Notes under the pieces: generated by a model
The model's input: the letters and a program-made list of their open reading frames with translations, nothing else
Databases searched by the model: none
Told to the model about the DNA's origin: nothing
Program-made: the position numbers and the translations under genes
Origin: Clostridium_AD sp937920395
Lineage (GTDB): Bacteria > Bacillota > Clostridia > Clostridiales > Clostridiaceae
Direction of reading: 5' to 3'
DNA: 64,000 nt
Assembly: GCA_052274345.1 (NCBI GenBank)
Contig: DAVZGP010000015.1
Span: 1-64,000 of the forward strand
Part shown: positions 25,257-34,817 of the stretch, piece after piece
Layout: every line of letters starts with the position of its first letter
Position numbering within the stretch: position 1 is the first letter of the stretch

Positions 25257-26033
25257 ATGGAAAATAATACTGATAAACTTATTATAGGTGGACATGAATT
25301 TAGTTCACGATTTATATTAGGATCTGGAAAATATTCACTTGATCTAATAAATGCAGCTGTTGAAAATGCTGGTGCGCAGATTATTACTTTAGCATTACGT
25401 CGTGCTAATTTGGGCGGCAGTGCTAATATTTTAGATTATATACCTAAAAATGTTACATTACTTCCAAATACATCAGGGGCTCGTAATGCGCAGGAAGCAG
25501 TTCGTATTGCACGTCTAGAACGCGAGATTGGATGCGGAGATTTTATTAAAATTGAAGTTATTCGTGATTCAAAATATTTGCTGCCAGATAATTATGAAAC
25601 ACTAAAAGCTACTGAAATCCTTGCAAAAGAAGGTTTTATAGTAATGCCTTATATGTATCCAGATCTAAATATTGCAAGAGATATGGTAAATGCTGGAGCG
25701 GCTGCTATTATGCCACTTGCTGCACCTATTGGATCAAACAAAGGGTTATGTACACGTGATTTTATTAAAATATTAATTGATGAAATTGAACTTCCAATTA
25801 TTGTAGATGCAGGAATTGGGAGGCCATCTCAGGCTTGTGAAGCTATGGAAATGGGAGTTTCGGCTATTATGGCTAATACTGCAATTGCTACGGCAGGTAA
25901 TATTCCAGCTATGGCGGATGCTTTTAAGAAGGCAATAGAAGCTGGAAGAGGAGCATATCTTTCAGGGATTGGTAGTGTAATTTATAATGGGGCCTGCGCT
26001 TCATCACCATTAACTGGATTTATTGAAGAATAA
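25257..26033 (+). CDS. thiG: ThiG, thiazole synthase (258 aa)
   Basis: TIM-barrel enzyme that joins 1-deoxyxylulose 5-phosphate, ThiS thiocarboxylate and dehydroglycine to make the thiazole ring of thiamine. Seen: FSSRFILGSGKYS at the start, FIKIEVIRDSKYLLPD with the Schiff-base lysine region, PIIVDAGIGRPSQA and MGVSAIMANTAIATAG for phosphate binding, and the standard ending SSPLTGFIEE. Length is typical. AAAGGAG precedes the ATG. It is 60 bases after thiS and 14 bases before thiH. Confidence 0.95.
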   Translation: MENNTDKLIIGGHEFSSRFILGSGKYSLDLINAAVENAGAQIITLALRRANLGGSANILDYIPKNVTLLPNTSGARNAQEAVRIARLEREIGCGDFIKIEVIRDSKYLLPDNYETLKATEILAKEGFIVMPYMYPDLNIARDMVNAGAAAIMPLAAPIGSNKGLCTRDFIKILIDEIELPIIVDAGIGRPSQACEAMEMGVSAIMANTAIATAGNIPAMADAFKKAIEAGRGAYLSGIGSVIYNGACASSPLTGFIEE

Positions 26034-26046
26034 GGAGGAGATTTAA

Positions 26047-27204
26047 ATGGAACAACGTATCGATCATATGAAATATATGGAAGGCATGGAAGAGACTAAT
26101 TCTAATGTTATGGATCAGGTTATCTCAAAAATGAAATCATACGATTCTGAAAAATATACAGCTCAAAATGTGCTTATGGCTCTTAAGAAAGACGTATTAG
26201 ATATTGAAGAGTTTGCAGCTTTATTATCACCTGCAGCATTACCTTTACTTGAGGAAATGGCTAAGCGTGCTAAAGTAGAGACACATAAGCATTTTGGCAA
26301 TTCAGTTTATATGTTTACTCCAGTTTATATTGCTAATTATTGTGAAAACTATTGCATTTATTGTGGGTTTAACCGCTATAATAAAATTAAGCGTGCGAGA
26401 CTTAATTTCGATGAAATAGAAAAGGAAATGCAAAGTATTGCGAGAAGTGGACTACAAGAAATATTAATTCTTACTGGTGAAAGTCGTAGTATGTCTGATG
26501 TTTCGTATATTGGTGAAGCTTGCAAAATAGCTAGAAAATATTTTAAGGTAGTTGGTCTTGAAGTATATCCAATGAACTCAGATGAATATGCATATGTACA
26601 TAAATGTGGTGCAGATTTTGTTACAGTATTTCAGGAAACTTATAATTCAGATAAATATGAAACATTACATTTAGAGGGACACAAACGTATTTTCCCTTAT
26701 CGTTTTAACGCACAGGAAAGAGCATTAAAAGGTGGAATGCGAGGTGTTGGATTTGCTGCACTACTGGGACTAGATGATTTTCGAAAGGATGCTTTCGCAA
26801 CAGGACTTCATGCATACCTTCTTCAACGTAAGTATCCACATGCTGAAATTGCGCTTTCATGTCCAAGGTTATGTCCAATAATAAATAATGATAAAATCAA
26901 TCCCAAAGATGTTCATGAAAAGCAGCTGCTACAGATAATTACTGCATATAGAATATTTTTGCCTTTTGCAAACATTACTATATCAACTCGTGAACGTGCT
27001 GGTTTTCGGGATAATGTAATTGGACTTGCAGCAACTAAAATTTCAGCAGGAGTTTGTGTTGGAATAGGTGGTCATATAGATAATGAAGAGGCTAAAGGTG
27101 ATGAACAATTTGAGATTTCGGACCCACGTACAGTATCGGAAATATCTGATGTAATTAAGGATCATGGTCTTCAATCAGTTATGAGTGATTATATATATGT
27201 ATAA
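26047..27204 (+). CDS. thiH: ThiH, 2-iminoacetate synthase, radical SAM tyrosine lyase (385 aa)
   Basis: Oxygen-sensitive radical SAM enzyme that cleaves tyrosine to give dehydroglycine for ThiG; its presence instead of the oxidase ThiO fits an anaerobe. The CxxxCxxC iron-sulfur motif is in YCENYCIYCGFNRY, and SAM-binding segments such as EILILTGESR follow. The C-terminal BATS-like domain carries ISAGVCVGIGGH. AAGGAGG lies just before the ATG. It overlaps the start of the tenI-like gene by eight bases. Confidence 0.94.
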   Translation: MEQRIDHMKYMEGMEETNSNVMDQVISKMKSYDSEKYTAQNVLMALKKDVLDIEEFAALLSPAALPLLEEMAKRAKVETHKHFGNSVYMFTPVYIANYCENYCIYCGFNRYNKIKRARLNFDEIEKEMQSIARSGLQEILILTGESRSMSDVSYIGEACKIARKYFKVVGLEVYPMNSDEYAYVHKCGADFVTVFQETYNSDKYETLHLEGHKRIFPYRFNAQERALKGGMRGVGFAALLGLDDFRKDAFATGLHAYLLQRKYPHAEIALSCPRLCPIINNDKINPKDVHEKQLLQIITAYRIFLPFANITISTRERAGFRDNVIGLAATKISAGVCVGIGGHIDNEEAKGDEQFEISDPRTVSEISDVIKDHGLQSVMSDYIYV

Positions 27205-27793
27205 ATTGATTGCTATTACCAATCGTCATCTTTGTAAGAATGACTTTTTACAGCAGATACAAAATATATGCTTATTAAATGAAAAAAATGCTTTGGTTAA
27301 GTCTGTGAGTGTAGTACTTAGAGAAAAAGATTTATCTGAAAATGATTATAAGGATTTAGCAACTAAGGTATTAAAAATATGTAAAAAAAATAATACAGAG
27401 TGTATATTACACACTTATTATAAAGTAGCAACAGAACTTAATTGTAAAAAGATTCATCTGCCTTTACATGTTTTAAAATCTAAGCCAGATATATGCAAAG
27501 AATTTAATGAAGTTGGAGTGTCTATCCACAGCGTAAATGAAGCAAGAGAAGCTGCTAGTTTAGGTGCAACTTATATTATAGCAGGTCATATATTTGTTAC
27601 TGACTGTAAAAAAGACATTCCACCTAGAGGTTTAAACTTTTTATCAGAGGTCTGTAGTTGCGTAAATATTCCTGTTTATGCTATTGGTGGTATTCTTCCT
27701 ACAAATGCTCAAAAAGCTATTAATGCAGGCGCAGATGGTGTTTGTATTATGTCAGGGTTAATGACTTTCGAAAACCCTAGAATATTTATATGA
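27197..27793 (+). CDS. tenI: TenI/ThiE-like protein, probable thiazole tautomerase (198 aa)
   Basis: TIM barrel of the ThiE/TenI superfamily. It keeps VVLREKDLSENDYKDLA and GVSIHSVNEAREAASLGATYIIAGHIF, plus IPVYAIGGILPTNAQKAINAGADGVCIMSG. At the site where ThiE proteins have the pyrophosphate-binding VHLGQ motif it has KIHLPLH, as in TenI. It is therefore more likely the tautomerase that aromatises the ThiG product than a thiamine phosphate synthase. The ATG at 27197 lies within the end of thiH and has no good binding site, so translation is probably coupled. Confidence 0.78.
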   Translation: MYKLIAITNRHLCKNDFLQQIQNICLLNEKNALVKSVSVVLREKDLSENDYKDLATKVLKICKKNNTECILHTYYKVATELNCKKIHLPLHVLKSKPDICKEFNEVGVSIHSVNEAREAASLGATYIIAGHIFVTDCKKDIPPRGLNFLSEVCSCVNIPVYAIGGILPTNAQKAINAGADGVCIMSGLMTFENPRIFI

Positions 27794-27884
27794 AAAACAA
27801 ATCTTCACATTATAATAATTCGATAAATTTGTTGAATAAAGAAGCTTAAACTGGAAAACACATCCTTCATTCTTAATTAATTGA

Positions 27885-27940
27885 AATAATAAGTATATCC
27901 TTCTGTTATTAGTAAACGGTAAGGATGTACTTATTATTTT
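27885..27940 (+). terminator. Terminator of the thi operon
   Basis: AATAATAAGTATATCCTT pairs with AAGGATGTACTTATTATT (wobble pairs allowed) across a 20-base loop and is followed by TTTTATTT. Confidence 0.75.
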
Positions 27941-28233
27941 TATTTACCATTTAATATTATTTATTAAATTTTAATATATTCCTGTATTTAGTATTTTTTG
28001 TATAATACTAAATATTGCATTTAAAATAATTGCATTTTTTCTGTTTTTAAGATATAATATGCTAAAAAAATATATAAAAGTAAATTATGAAAATTAATGG
28101 AAAAATAGAATAAAAAAGGTTATAGTATATTTATAATAGTTTTCATTATTTAGCATTTTAAGAAGATTTGTGAAAATATGTTCTATATACAAAAATACAC
28201 AGGTGAAGTCAATAATTATCAAGGAGGTATCAT
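27941..28233 (+). other. Intergenic stretch upstream of cas3
   Basis: Together with the terminator just before it, this makes a gene-free stretch of about 440 bases. It is strongly AT-rich and should hold the promoter of the cas operon, though no near-consensus pair of boxes is visible. CAAGGAGG precedes cas3. Confidence 0.45.
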
Positions 28234-30660
28234 ATGTTATGCGCTCACATTAATCCAATTACATTAAAGGAACAAGGTGTTAAGGAACACTTGGATAATG
28301 TTTCTAAAATGTCTATGAAATATGGTGCAAAAATTTCGCTTGAGGCTACAGGAGAATTAATTGGTATTCTTCATGATATGGGAAAGGAAACACATAAATT
28401 TGATAAATATATACATTATTCCTCATCGCACCCAAGTGATAAATCCCTCAGGGGAACAATAAATCACTCTACAGCAGGTGCAAAGTTTATTTATGATAAT
28501 TTCTATAATACAACTGATATGTTCCAAAAGTTCACAGCACAGCTTATTTCATTGGCTATTTGTTCTCATCATGGAGGACTTATAGATTGTTTAGACTTAA
28601 AGGGCATTGATATATTTACTAATAAAATGGAAACGGATAAAGATATTTTGTATGAGGAAGCTCTACGTAATTTTAAGTCAGAATATTCGGGAATTGAACA
28701 CATTAAAGATCTGTTCAATAAATCAAAGGATGAAATAAAATTTGTTTTTACAAACATTAATAAGATAGATGGAACTGCTAAATTTGGGCATTTCGCAGCT
28801 GGAATGCTTCAAAAATACCTTTTTAGTTGTGTTATTGATGCGGATAGATATGACACATATACATTTATGGAAGGAAAAGATCAGAAAAAAAGTATTGATA
28901 AATCAGCTTTATGGAATGAACTTGTGGATAAATTAGAAACTAAACTAGAAAGTTATCCCAAAATAACTAAAATAGATTTATTGAGAGAAGAAGTTTCTAT
29001 AGCATGTAAAAATTTTGCCAAAAATAAACCAGGAATATATCAGCTTGCTGTGCCAACAGGAGGAGGAAAAACCCTTTCTAGTTTAAGGTATGCTCTAGGG
29101 CATGCAAAGAAATTTAATAAAGATAGAATTTTTTATATTATTCCTTTTACTACTATTATTGATCAAAACGCTAAGGATATAAAGGATATTTTATGCCGTG
29201 ATGATGTAATTCTAGAACATCATTCAAATCTTGTTGTAGATAACCAGCAGGAGGATTATAAACTTTTAACGGAGAGATGGGATAGTCCTATTATTCTTAC
29301 TACAATGGTACAGTTCCTTGATACTTTATTTAGTGGAGGTACGCAAGGCGTTCGGCGAATGCATAACCTTGCAAATTCAATTATAATATTTGATGAAATT
29401 CAGGCAATACCTATCAAGTGTATTAACATGTTTAATAGTGCAATAAATTTTCTTTCAAACATCTGTAATGCGACAATTATACTTTGTACAGCTACGCAAC
29501 CACTTTTATCCACAACAAAAATGCCTTTAATGCTGAGTGAAAATGCTAATATAATTACGGATATACATGAGAAATTCAAACAATTTAAACGTGTAAATTT
29601 GGTGGATAAAAGGATTATTGAAGGGTACAGTGTATCAGCAATGAAGGAATTTATTTTAGAAATTATGGAAAAGTTAGATAACGAAATGGAGATTAATCAC
29701 AAGCTAGCTAGTGTATTAGCAATTTTCAATACTAAGAATGCTGCAAAAGAAGTTTTTAATGAATTGAAAAAAGCAAATGTAGATTTACCTAAAGAAAAAC
29801 AGTATTTAATTTTTCACTTGAGTACTAATATGTGCCCTTCTCATAGAATAAAAATTTTAAAAGATATGAGAAAAAAGTTGGGGCATCAGAGGATAATTTG
29901 TGTAAGTACTCAGTTAATAGAGGCAGGTGTAAATATTTCATTTGGGTGTGTGGTGAGGTCTCTTGCTGGACTTGATAGTATAGCGCAAGCAGCAGGTAGA
30001 TGTAATCGTCATGGAGAAAGTTCTTGTAGTGATGTTTATATAGTTAATGTTGATGGAGAAAACGTTAGCAAACTGGTGGATATAAAAGAGGGACAGGAAT
30101 GTACAAAGAGAGTTCTTGATGAATATAAAGAAAACCCAAATGTATTTGATAATGATCTTCTTTCACCCAAAACCATGGAAAGATATTATAAGTACTATTA
30201 CTATAATAGAAGTGCAGAGATGGATTATACATTACCTAAGCCAGACAATGATAATTCAATGTATGATTTATTATCTGTAAATAATGAGGGCGGTAATGCA
30301 TTTAATAGTAGGAATGGTTGTAAATCAAAATTAATGTTAAAACAAGGATTTAAAACTGCAGGTAAAGACTTTCAAGTAATTGATCAGAATACAACAGGTG
30401 TCATTGTTCCATATGAAGAAGGTGAGGAGCTTATAGCTCTTATAAATGGTCAATGTAGTTTAGGAGAATTAAAACAGTATTTAAAGAAAGCACAGCAGTT
30501 TTCGGTGAATATATATGAAACAGATAAAAGAAAACTTGAACAAATGGGAGGTCTTATTGGGTTAAAAGATAATGCAATAATTGCTCTTAGAAAAGAATTC
30601 TATACGGAAGATGCAGGGGTAACATTTGAAAATGCACCAATGGAATTTTGTAATTTTTGA
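28234..30660 (+). CDS. cas3: Cas3, CRISPR helicase-nuclease, type I-C (808 aa)
   Basis: Degrades target DNA after Cascade binding. N-terminal HD nuclease at about 1-240: catalytic doublet H47-D48 in IGILHDMGKE and the later ligands in CSHHGG. SF2 helicase from about 255: Walker A PTGGGKT (about 273-280), DEIQ box in IIIFDEIQAIP (about 387), motif III LCTATQPLL, and motif VI region around AAGRCNRHGE. The C-terminal domain is complete. ATG follows CAAGGAGG. First gene of the cas operon; all seven cas genes are intact and closely spaced. Confidence 0.95.
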   Translation: MLCAHINPITLKEQGVKEHLDNVSKMSMKYGAKISLEATGELIGILHDMGKETHKFDKYIHYSSSHPSDKSLRGTINHSTAGAKFIYDNFYNTTDMFQKFTAQLISLAICSHHGGLIDCLDLKGIDIFTNKMETDKDILYEEALRNFKSEYSGIEHIKDLFNKSKDEIKFVFTNINKIDGTAKFGHFAAGMLQKYLFSCVIDADRYDTYTFMEGKDQKKSIDKSALWNELVDKLETKLESYPKITKIDLLREEVSIACKNFAKNKPGIYQLAVPTGGGKTLSSLRYALGHAKKFNKDRIFYIIPFTTIIDQNAKDIKDILCRDDVILEHHSNLVVDNQQEDYKLLTERWDSPIILTTMVQFLDTLFSGGTQGVRRMHNLANSIIIFDEIQAIPIKCINMFNSAINFLSNICNATIILCTATQPLLSTTKMPLMLSENANIITDIHEKFKQFKRVNLVDKRIIEGYSVSAMKEFILEIMEKLDNEMEINHKLASVLAIFNTKNAAKEVFNELKKANVDLPKEKQYLIFHLSTNMCPSHRIKILKDMRKKLGHQRIICVSTQLIEAGVNISFGCVVRSLAGLDSIAQAAGRCNRHGESSCSDVYIVNVDGENVSKLVDIKEGQECTKRVLDEYKENPNVFDNDLLSPKTMERYYKYYYYNRSAEMDYTLPKPDNDNSMYDLLSVNNEGGNAFNSRNGCKSKLMLKQGFKTAGKDFQVIDQNTTGVIVPYEEGEELIALINGQCSLGELKQYLKKAQQFSVNIYETDKRKLEQMGGLIGLKDNAIIALRKEFYTEDAGVTFENAPMEFCNF

Positions 30661-30674
30661 GGAGGTTGAGGTAA

Positions 30675-31412
30675 GTGGAAAGAGAAAATATTGTTGAATT
30701 TAAAGTTAGTGGGCGTTACGCACTTTTTAGCGATCCTATAAATAGAATTGGAGGAGAAAAATTCTCATATCAAGTACCGACTTATCAAGCATTAAAGGGA
30801 ATGCTTGAGAGTGTATATTGGAAGCCTACACTAAGATGGATAATTGACGAAGTTAGAGTAATTAATCTAATTAAAACTCAATCACAGGGAATACGACCCG
30901 TAAACTTTAGTGGAGGGAATACGCTGTCCATTTATACGTATCTGGCAAATGTTGAATATCAAGTAAGAGCTCATTTTGAATGGAACTATAATCGTCCTAA
31001 TTTAGAGCAGGACAGAAATGAGAATAAGCATTATTTAATTTCTAAAAGAATGATCAAATGTGGTGGTAGAAGGGATGTTTTCTTAGGAACCAGGGAGTGT
31101 CAAGCATATGTTGAACCATGCAAATTTGGAGAAGGAGAGGGGGATTATGACAATTATGGGTCGCTTTCCTTTGGGCTAATGTTTCATGGCTTTGATTATC
31201 CGGATGAAACAGGGGAAGATGTACTAACGGCTCGGCTTTGGACACCAATAATGAACAATGGTTATATCAAATTTATAAGACCTGATGAATGTACTATAAA
31301 ACGTGAGCTATCATCAATGAAACCTAAGGTGTTTGATGAAAATAATTTCAGTGGTTATGAGGAATTTGAAAAGGAGGGGGAGATTATTGAGCTGGATACA
31401 GAAACTTTATGA
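30675..31412 (+). CDS. cas5c: Cas5c (Cas5d), crRNA-processing endoribonuclease of type I-C (245 aa)
   Basis: In type I-C this protein replaces Cas6: it cuts pre-crRNA at the base of the repeat hairpin and then caps the 5' handle. Visible family features: VEFKVSGRYALFSDPINRIGGEKFSYQVPTY-type start (Cas5 ferredoxin fold), the RRDVFLGTRECQAYVEP block, and NGYIKFIRPDEC. The start is GTG at 30675, nine bases after GGAGG. The gene lies 14 bases after cas3, and its end overlaps cas8c by 26 bases. Confidence 0.92.
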   Translation: MERENIVEFKVSGRYALFSDPINRIGGEKFSYQVPTYQALKGMLESVYWKPTLRWIIDEVRVINLIKTQSQGIRPVNFSGGNTLSIYTYLANVEYQVRAHFEWNYNRPNLEQDRNENKHYLISKRMIKCGGRRDVFLGTRECQAYVEPCKFGEGEGDYDNYGSLSFGLMFHGFDYPDETGEDVLTARLWTPIMNNGYIKFIRPDECTIKRELSSMKPKVFDENNFSGYEEFEKEGEIIELDTETL

Positions 31413-33303
31413 TACTTATGAGAATTGCAAAAGTGAAGTGGGGGTTCCTGGAACAGATGAGAAGAGAATTACGCTTCTTCCAATTTCCCATTCAACGCAA
31501 AATGCGCAAATAGAAGTTGCTATTAATGGAGAGGGTAAATTCCTAAGGGCAAGGCTACTTGAAAAAAATGAAGTTATTACAATTATTCCTGTAAATGAAG
31601 ATTCGGCTGCAAGGGGGAATGGAAATTTACCGCACCCACTTTGCGATAAATTGCAATATGTTGCTGGTGATTATAGCAAGTATGTAGAGAAGAAAAAAGG
31701 TGAAAAATTTTACGAAAATTATATAGGGAAACTTGAGGATTGGTGTAATTCACCTTACTCTAATAGAAAAGTTAATGCAATTTTATGTTATTTAAAAAAG
31801 AAAGCACTTATATCAGATTTAATACATCAGAAGATATTGATATGTGATGATAATGGTGGGCTTAAACAAGGTGTGAAGCTTGGAGTAGGTGATCAAAGTG
31901 ATGCTTTCATAAGATTTAGGGTGGAAATTTTGGGTGAAGATGAATCTGCTGTATGGCTTGATAAAGATATTTATGAAAGTTATATTAATTATTATTTAAG
32001 TCTTAAAGAAAAGGTAGATTTGTGTTATGTAAAGGGACAAGTCATTCCTTGTTCAGTAAAACATCCTGCAAAGATTAGACATACAGGAGATAAGGCAAAA
32101 CTTATTTCGGCAAATGATGCTAGTGGGTTTACATATCGAGGACGGCTTGGTGGGGAAGATGACAAAAATAAAGTTGTGAGTATTGGTTACGAAACTTCAC
32201 AAAAGGCACATAGTGCATTACGATGGCTTATAGAAAAACAAGGTTATAAAAATGGTGATCAGGTGATTATAGTCTGGGGCACTAAAAATCAAGATATTCC
32301 TGACCCTTTGTGCGATACGCAAGATAGTATGTTTGGTAAAGAAGAGCCAGCTGCTATTTCAACCGAAAAGGAGTTTGCAAAGAGGTTGAATAGTGCTATT
32401 GCAGGTTATGGTTGTGATTTAGCTATAAAAGCTGAAATAATTATTATGGGACTAGATGCCGCAACAACAGGAAGACTATCTATCACATATTATCGCGAAC
32501 TTGATGGTATGGATTTCTTAAATAGGATTGAAAACTGGCATAAGACTTGTATTTGGAAGCATTCGTATAAAAAAATATCCGATGGTGTTGATGAAAAAGG
32601 AAAATTGAAATTTAAGCCAATTACTTTTATCGGTGCTCCATCTCCTAAGGATATAGCTTTAGCATGTTATGGGGATAAAGTGAATGATAAGTTAAAAAAA
32701 TCAACTGTAGAAAGATTATTACAATGTATTATTGATGGTGCTGGGATACCTTATGATTTTGTAAATTCAGTAATAAACCGTGCTTCAAATCCAGTTTCAA
32801 TGGAAAAGTGGGAATGGGAGAAAGTATTAACAATAACTTGTGCATTAGTGAAAAAATATAGATATGATAAATTTAAGGAGGAATGGTCAATGTCACTTGA
32901 TGAAAATCAGATGGATAGAAGTTATATTTTTGGCAGGCTTTTAGCGGTAGCACAGCAAATTGAAGAATATGCGTTATATACGGTTGGTGAAAAAAGAGAG
33001 ACGAATGCAGAAAGACTAATGCATCAATTTAAAATTCATCCTTATAAAACATGGGGTATTATTACAGATAAGCTTAAGCCATATATGGCAAGGTTAGGGT
33101 TAAAGGGCACAAGTTTAACGGAACTAATGACAAAGATAAATTCTATGTTACCATATGAAGAATTTACAAGTCAAAAGAAATTAGATGACAGTTATATCTT
33201 AGGTTATTATTGCCAAAGACAAGTTTTTATTGATGAAAAAAATAAAAGAATAGAAGAAAATGCAAAAAAGAAATTACAAAAAACAAACGAAGGGGAGATT
33301 TAA
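31387..33303 (+). CDS. cas8c: Cas8c (Csd1), large Cascade subunit of type I-C (638 aa)
   Basis: Recognises the PAM and recruits Cas3. An ATG upstream at 31333 would add an unrelated segment. The family start SWIQKLYDTYENC lies directly behind a TTG at 31387, nine bases after AAGGAGG, so TTG is the likely start. Typical blocks: SDAFIRFRVEI, ANDASGFTYRGRL, IGYETSQKAHSALRWLIEKQG, and NAERLMHQFKIHPYKTW near the end. The C-terminal part probably also provides the internally started Cas11 small subunit, as in other I-C systems; AAGGAGG with an ATG at about 32890 is a candidate. Confidence 0.9.
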   Translation: MSWIQKLYDTYENCKSEVGVPGTDEKRITLLPISHSTQNAQIEVAINGEGKFLRARLLEKNEVITIIPVNEDSAARGNGNLPHPLCDKLQYVAGDYSKYVEKKKGEKFYENYIGKLEDWCNSPYSNRKVNAILCYLKKKALISDLIHQKILICDDNGGLKQGVKLGVGDQSDAFIRFRVEILGEDESAVWLDKDIYESYINYYLSLKEKVDLCYVKGQVIPCSVKHPAKIRHTGDKAKLISANDASGFTYRGRLGGEDDKNKVVSIGYETSQKAHSALRWLIEKQGYKNGDQVIIVWGTKNQDIPDPLCDTQDSMFGKEEPAAISTEKEFAKRLNSAIAGYGCDLAIKAEIIIMGLDAATTGRLSITYYRELDGMDFLNRIENWHKTCIWKHSYKKISDGVDEKGKLKFKPITFIGAPSPKDIALACYGDKVNDKLKKSTVERLLQCIIDGAGIPYDFVNSVINRASNPVSMEKWEWEKVLTITCALVKKYRYDKFKEEWSMSLDENQMDRSYIFGRLLAVAQQIEEYALYTVGEKRETNAERLMHQFKIHPYKTWGIITDKLKPYMARLGLKGTSLTELMTKINSMLPYEEFTSQKKLDDSYILGYYCQRQVFIDEKNKRIEENAKKKLQKTNEGEI

Positions 33304-33304
33304 T

Positions 33305-34162
33305 ATGAGTAATTTTGTAAATAAGATTGATTTTGCGGTTATTATTTCAGCTAAAAATGCAAATCCTAATGGAGACCCATTAAACGGAAATAGACCTAGA
33401 GAAAACTACGATGGGTTTGGTGAGATTTCTGATGTTTGCATCAAAAGAAAAATTCGTAATCGCCTTCAAGACATGGGCGAGGAGATATTTGTTCAATCAG
33501 ATGAGAGAAGAACAGATGGCTTTAGAAGTCTTAAAGATAGGGCTGAAGGTTGCCCAGAACTAAAAAAATCAAATAAAGACAAAGAAAATTATGCGAAAAT
33601 AGCTTGTGAAAAATGGATTGATGTTAGAAGTTTTGGTCAAGTATTTGCATTTAAAGCAGGAGCTGATAATTCTGTTTCAATTGGGATAAGGGGACCGGTT
33701 TCAATCCATTGTGCTGTAAGTGTTTCACCAATTGAGATATCAAGTATGCAAATAACAAAAAGTGTTAATGGAGAAACTCAGAAAGACCCAGATAAGAAAA
33801 GTTCAGATACAATGGGTATGAAGCATAGAGTTGAATTTGGCGTTTATGTGATTTATGGAAGTATTAATATTCAATTAGCAACAAAGACAGGTTTTAGTGA
33901 AGAGGATAGTGAACTTATTAAAAAGTCATTAATAACACTTTTTGAAAATGACTGTTCATCTGCTCGCCCTGATGGAAGCATGGAAGTATGTAAGGTTTAT
34001 TGGTGGAAACATAATGCACAAATGGGTCAATATTCTTCTGCAAAGGTGCATAGAAGTTTGCAAGTTGTACCAATTGTAGATATACCAAAGAGTATTAATG
34101 ATTATAATATTTCTAATGAAACATTAGATGGGCTAATACCAGAAATATATGATGGAATATAA
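33305..34162 (+). CDS. cas7: Cas7c (Csd2), Cascade backbone of type I-C (285 aa)
   Basis: Forms the filament that coats the crRNA spacer. The start NKIDFAVIISAKNANPNGDP with the glycine-rich NPNGDPL loop, the SFGQVFAF strand and the end region PDGSMEVCKVYWWKHN are typical of Csd2. The frame begins earlier inside cas8c, but AAGGGGAG before ATG 33305 fixes the start, one base after the cas8c stop. It overlaps cas4 by 14 bases. Confidence 0.93.
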   Translation: MSNFVNKIDFAVIISAKNANPNGDPLNGNRPRENYDGFGEISDVCIKRKIRNRLQDMGEEIFVQSDERRTDGFRSLKDRAEGCPELKKSNKDKENYAKIACEKWIDVRSFGQVFAFKAGADNSVSIGIRGPVSIHCAVSVSPIEISSMQITKSVNGETQKDPDKKSSDTMGMKHRVEFGVYVIYGSINIQLATKTGFSEEDSELIKKSLITLFENDCSSARPDGSMEVCKVYWWKHNAQMGQYSSAKVHRSLQVVPIVDIPKSINDYNISNETLDGLIPEIYDGI

Positions 34163-34817
34163 AGAAGATGATTTTTTGCTGTTGTCTGGGATACAACATT
34201 TTGAATTTTGTAAACGTCAGTGGGCATTGATACACATAGAACAGCAATGGCAAGAAAATCTTCGAACAATTGAGGGCGAAATTCTTCATGAGAAAACACA
34301 TGATGATACTGTAAAAGAAAAACGTGGAGATATAATTATTTCCCGTGGGATGAAAATATTCTCGTATACACTTGGAATAACTGGAACTTGTGATGTAGTT
34401 GAACTACATAAGGATTCGCAGGGGGTAAATATATTTGGAAGGACTGGGAAATATAAGCCAGTTCCTGTAGAGTATAAGCGTGGGAAACCAAAAGAAGATG
34501 CATCAGATGTTCTACAATTATGTGCACAGGCTATGTGTATTGAGGAAATGTTATTATGCCAGATTCCTGAAGCATATTTGTTTTATGGGGAAACAAAACG
34601 TAGACTTAAAATCGTATTTGATAATGAATTACGTGATCATGTGAAAATTATTTTTAAAGAAATGCATGAATTATATGATAGAAGATATACACCTAAAGTT
34701 AAAATATCTAAAAGCTGTAAAGCGTGTTCACTTACTGAGGTTTGCATGCCGAAGTTATGTAAAAATCCATCTGCCCTTAATTATATTAAGAAAAATATTT
34801 TGGAGGTGGAAGAATGA
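34149..34817 (+). CDS. cas4: Cas4, iron-sulfur exonuclease for spacer acquisition (222 aa)
   Basis: RecB-like nuclease that trims prespacers and selects the PAM during adaptation. Visible: C21 in FEFCKRQWAL, a metal-binding core ending in VPVEYKRGKP and LQLCAQAMC, and a C-terminal cluster C190, C193, C199 (C204 nearby), giving the four Fe-S ligands. Two ATGs in tandem begin inside the end of cas7, and the TGA overlaps the cas1 ATG, so translation is coupled throughout. Length is normal. Confidence 0.93.
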   Translation: MMEYKEDDFLLLSGIQHFEFCKRQWALIHIEQQWQENLRTIEGEILHEKTHDDTVKEKRGDIIISRGMKIFSYTLGITGTCDVVELHKDSQGVNIFGRTGKYKPVPVEYKRGKPKEDASDVLQLCAQAMCIEEMLLCQIPEAYLFYGETKRRLKIVFDNELRDHVKIIFKEMHELYDRRYTPKVKISKSCKACSLTEVCMPKLCKNPSALNYIKKNILEVEE

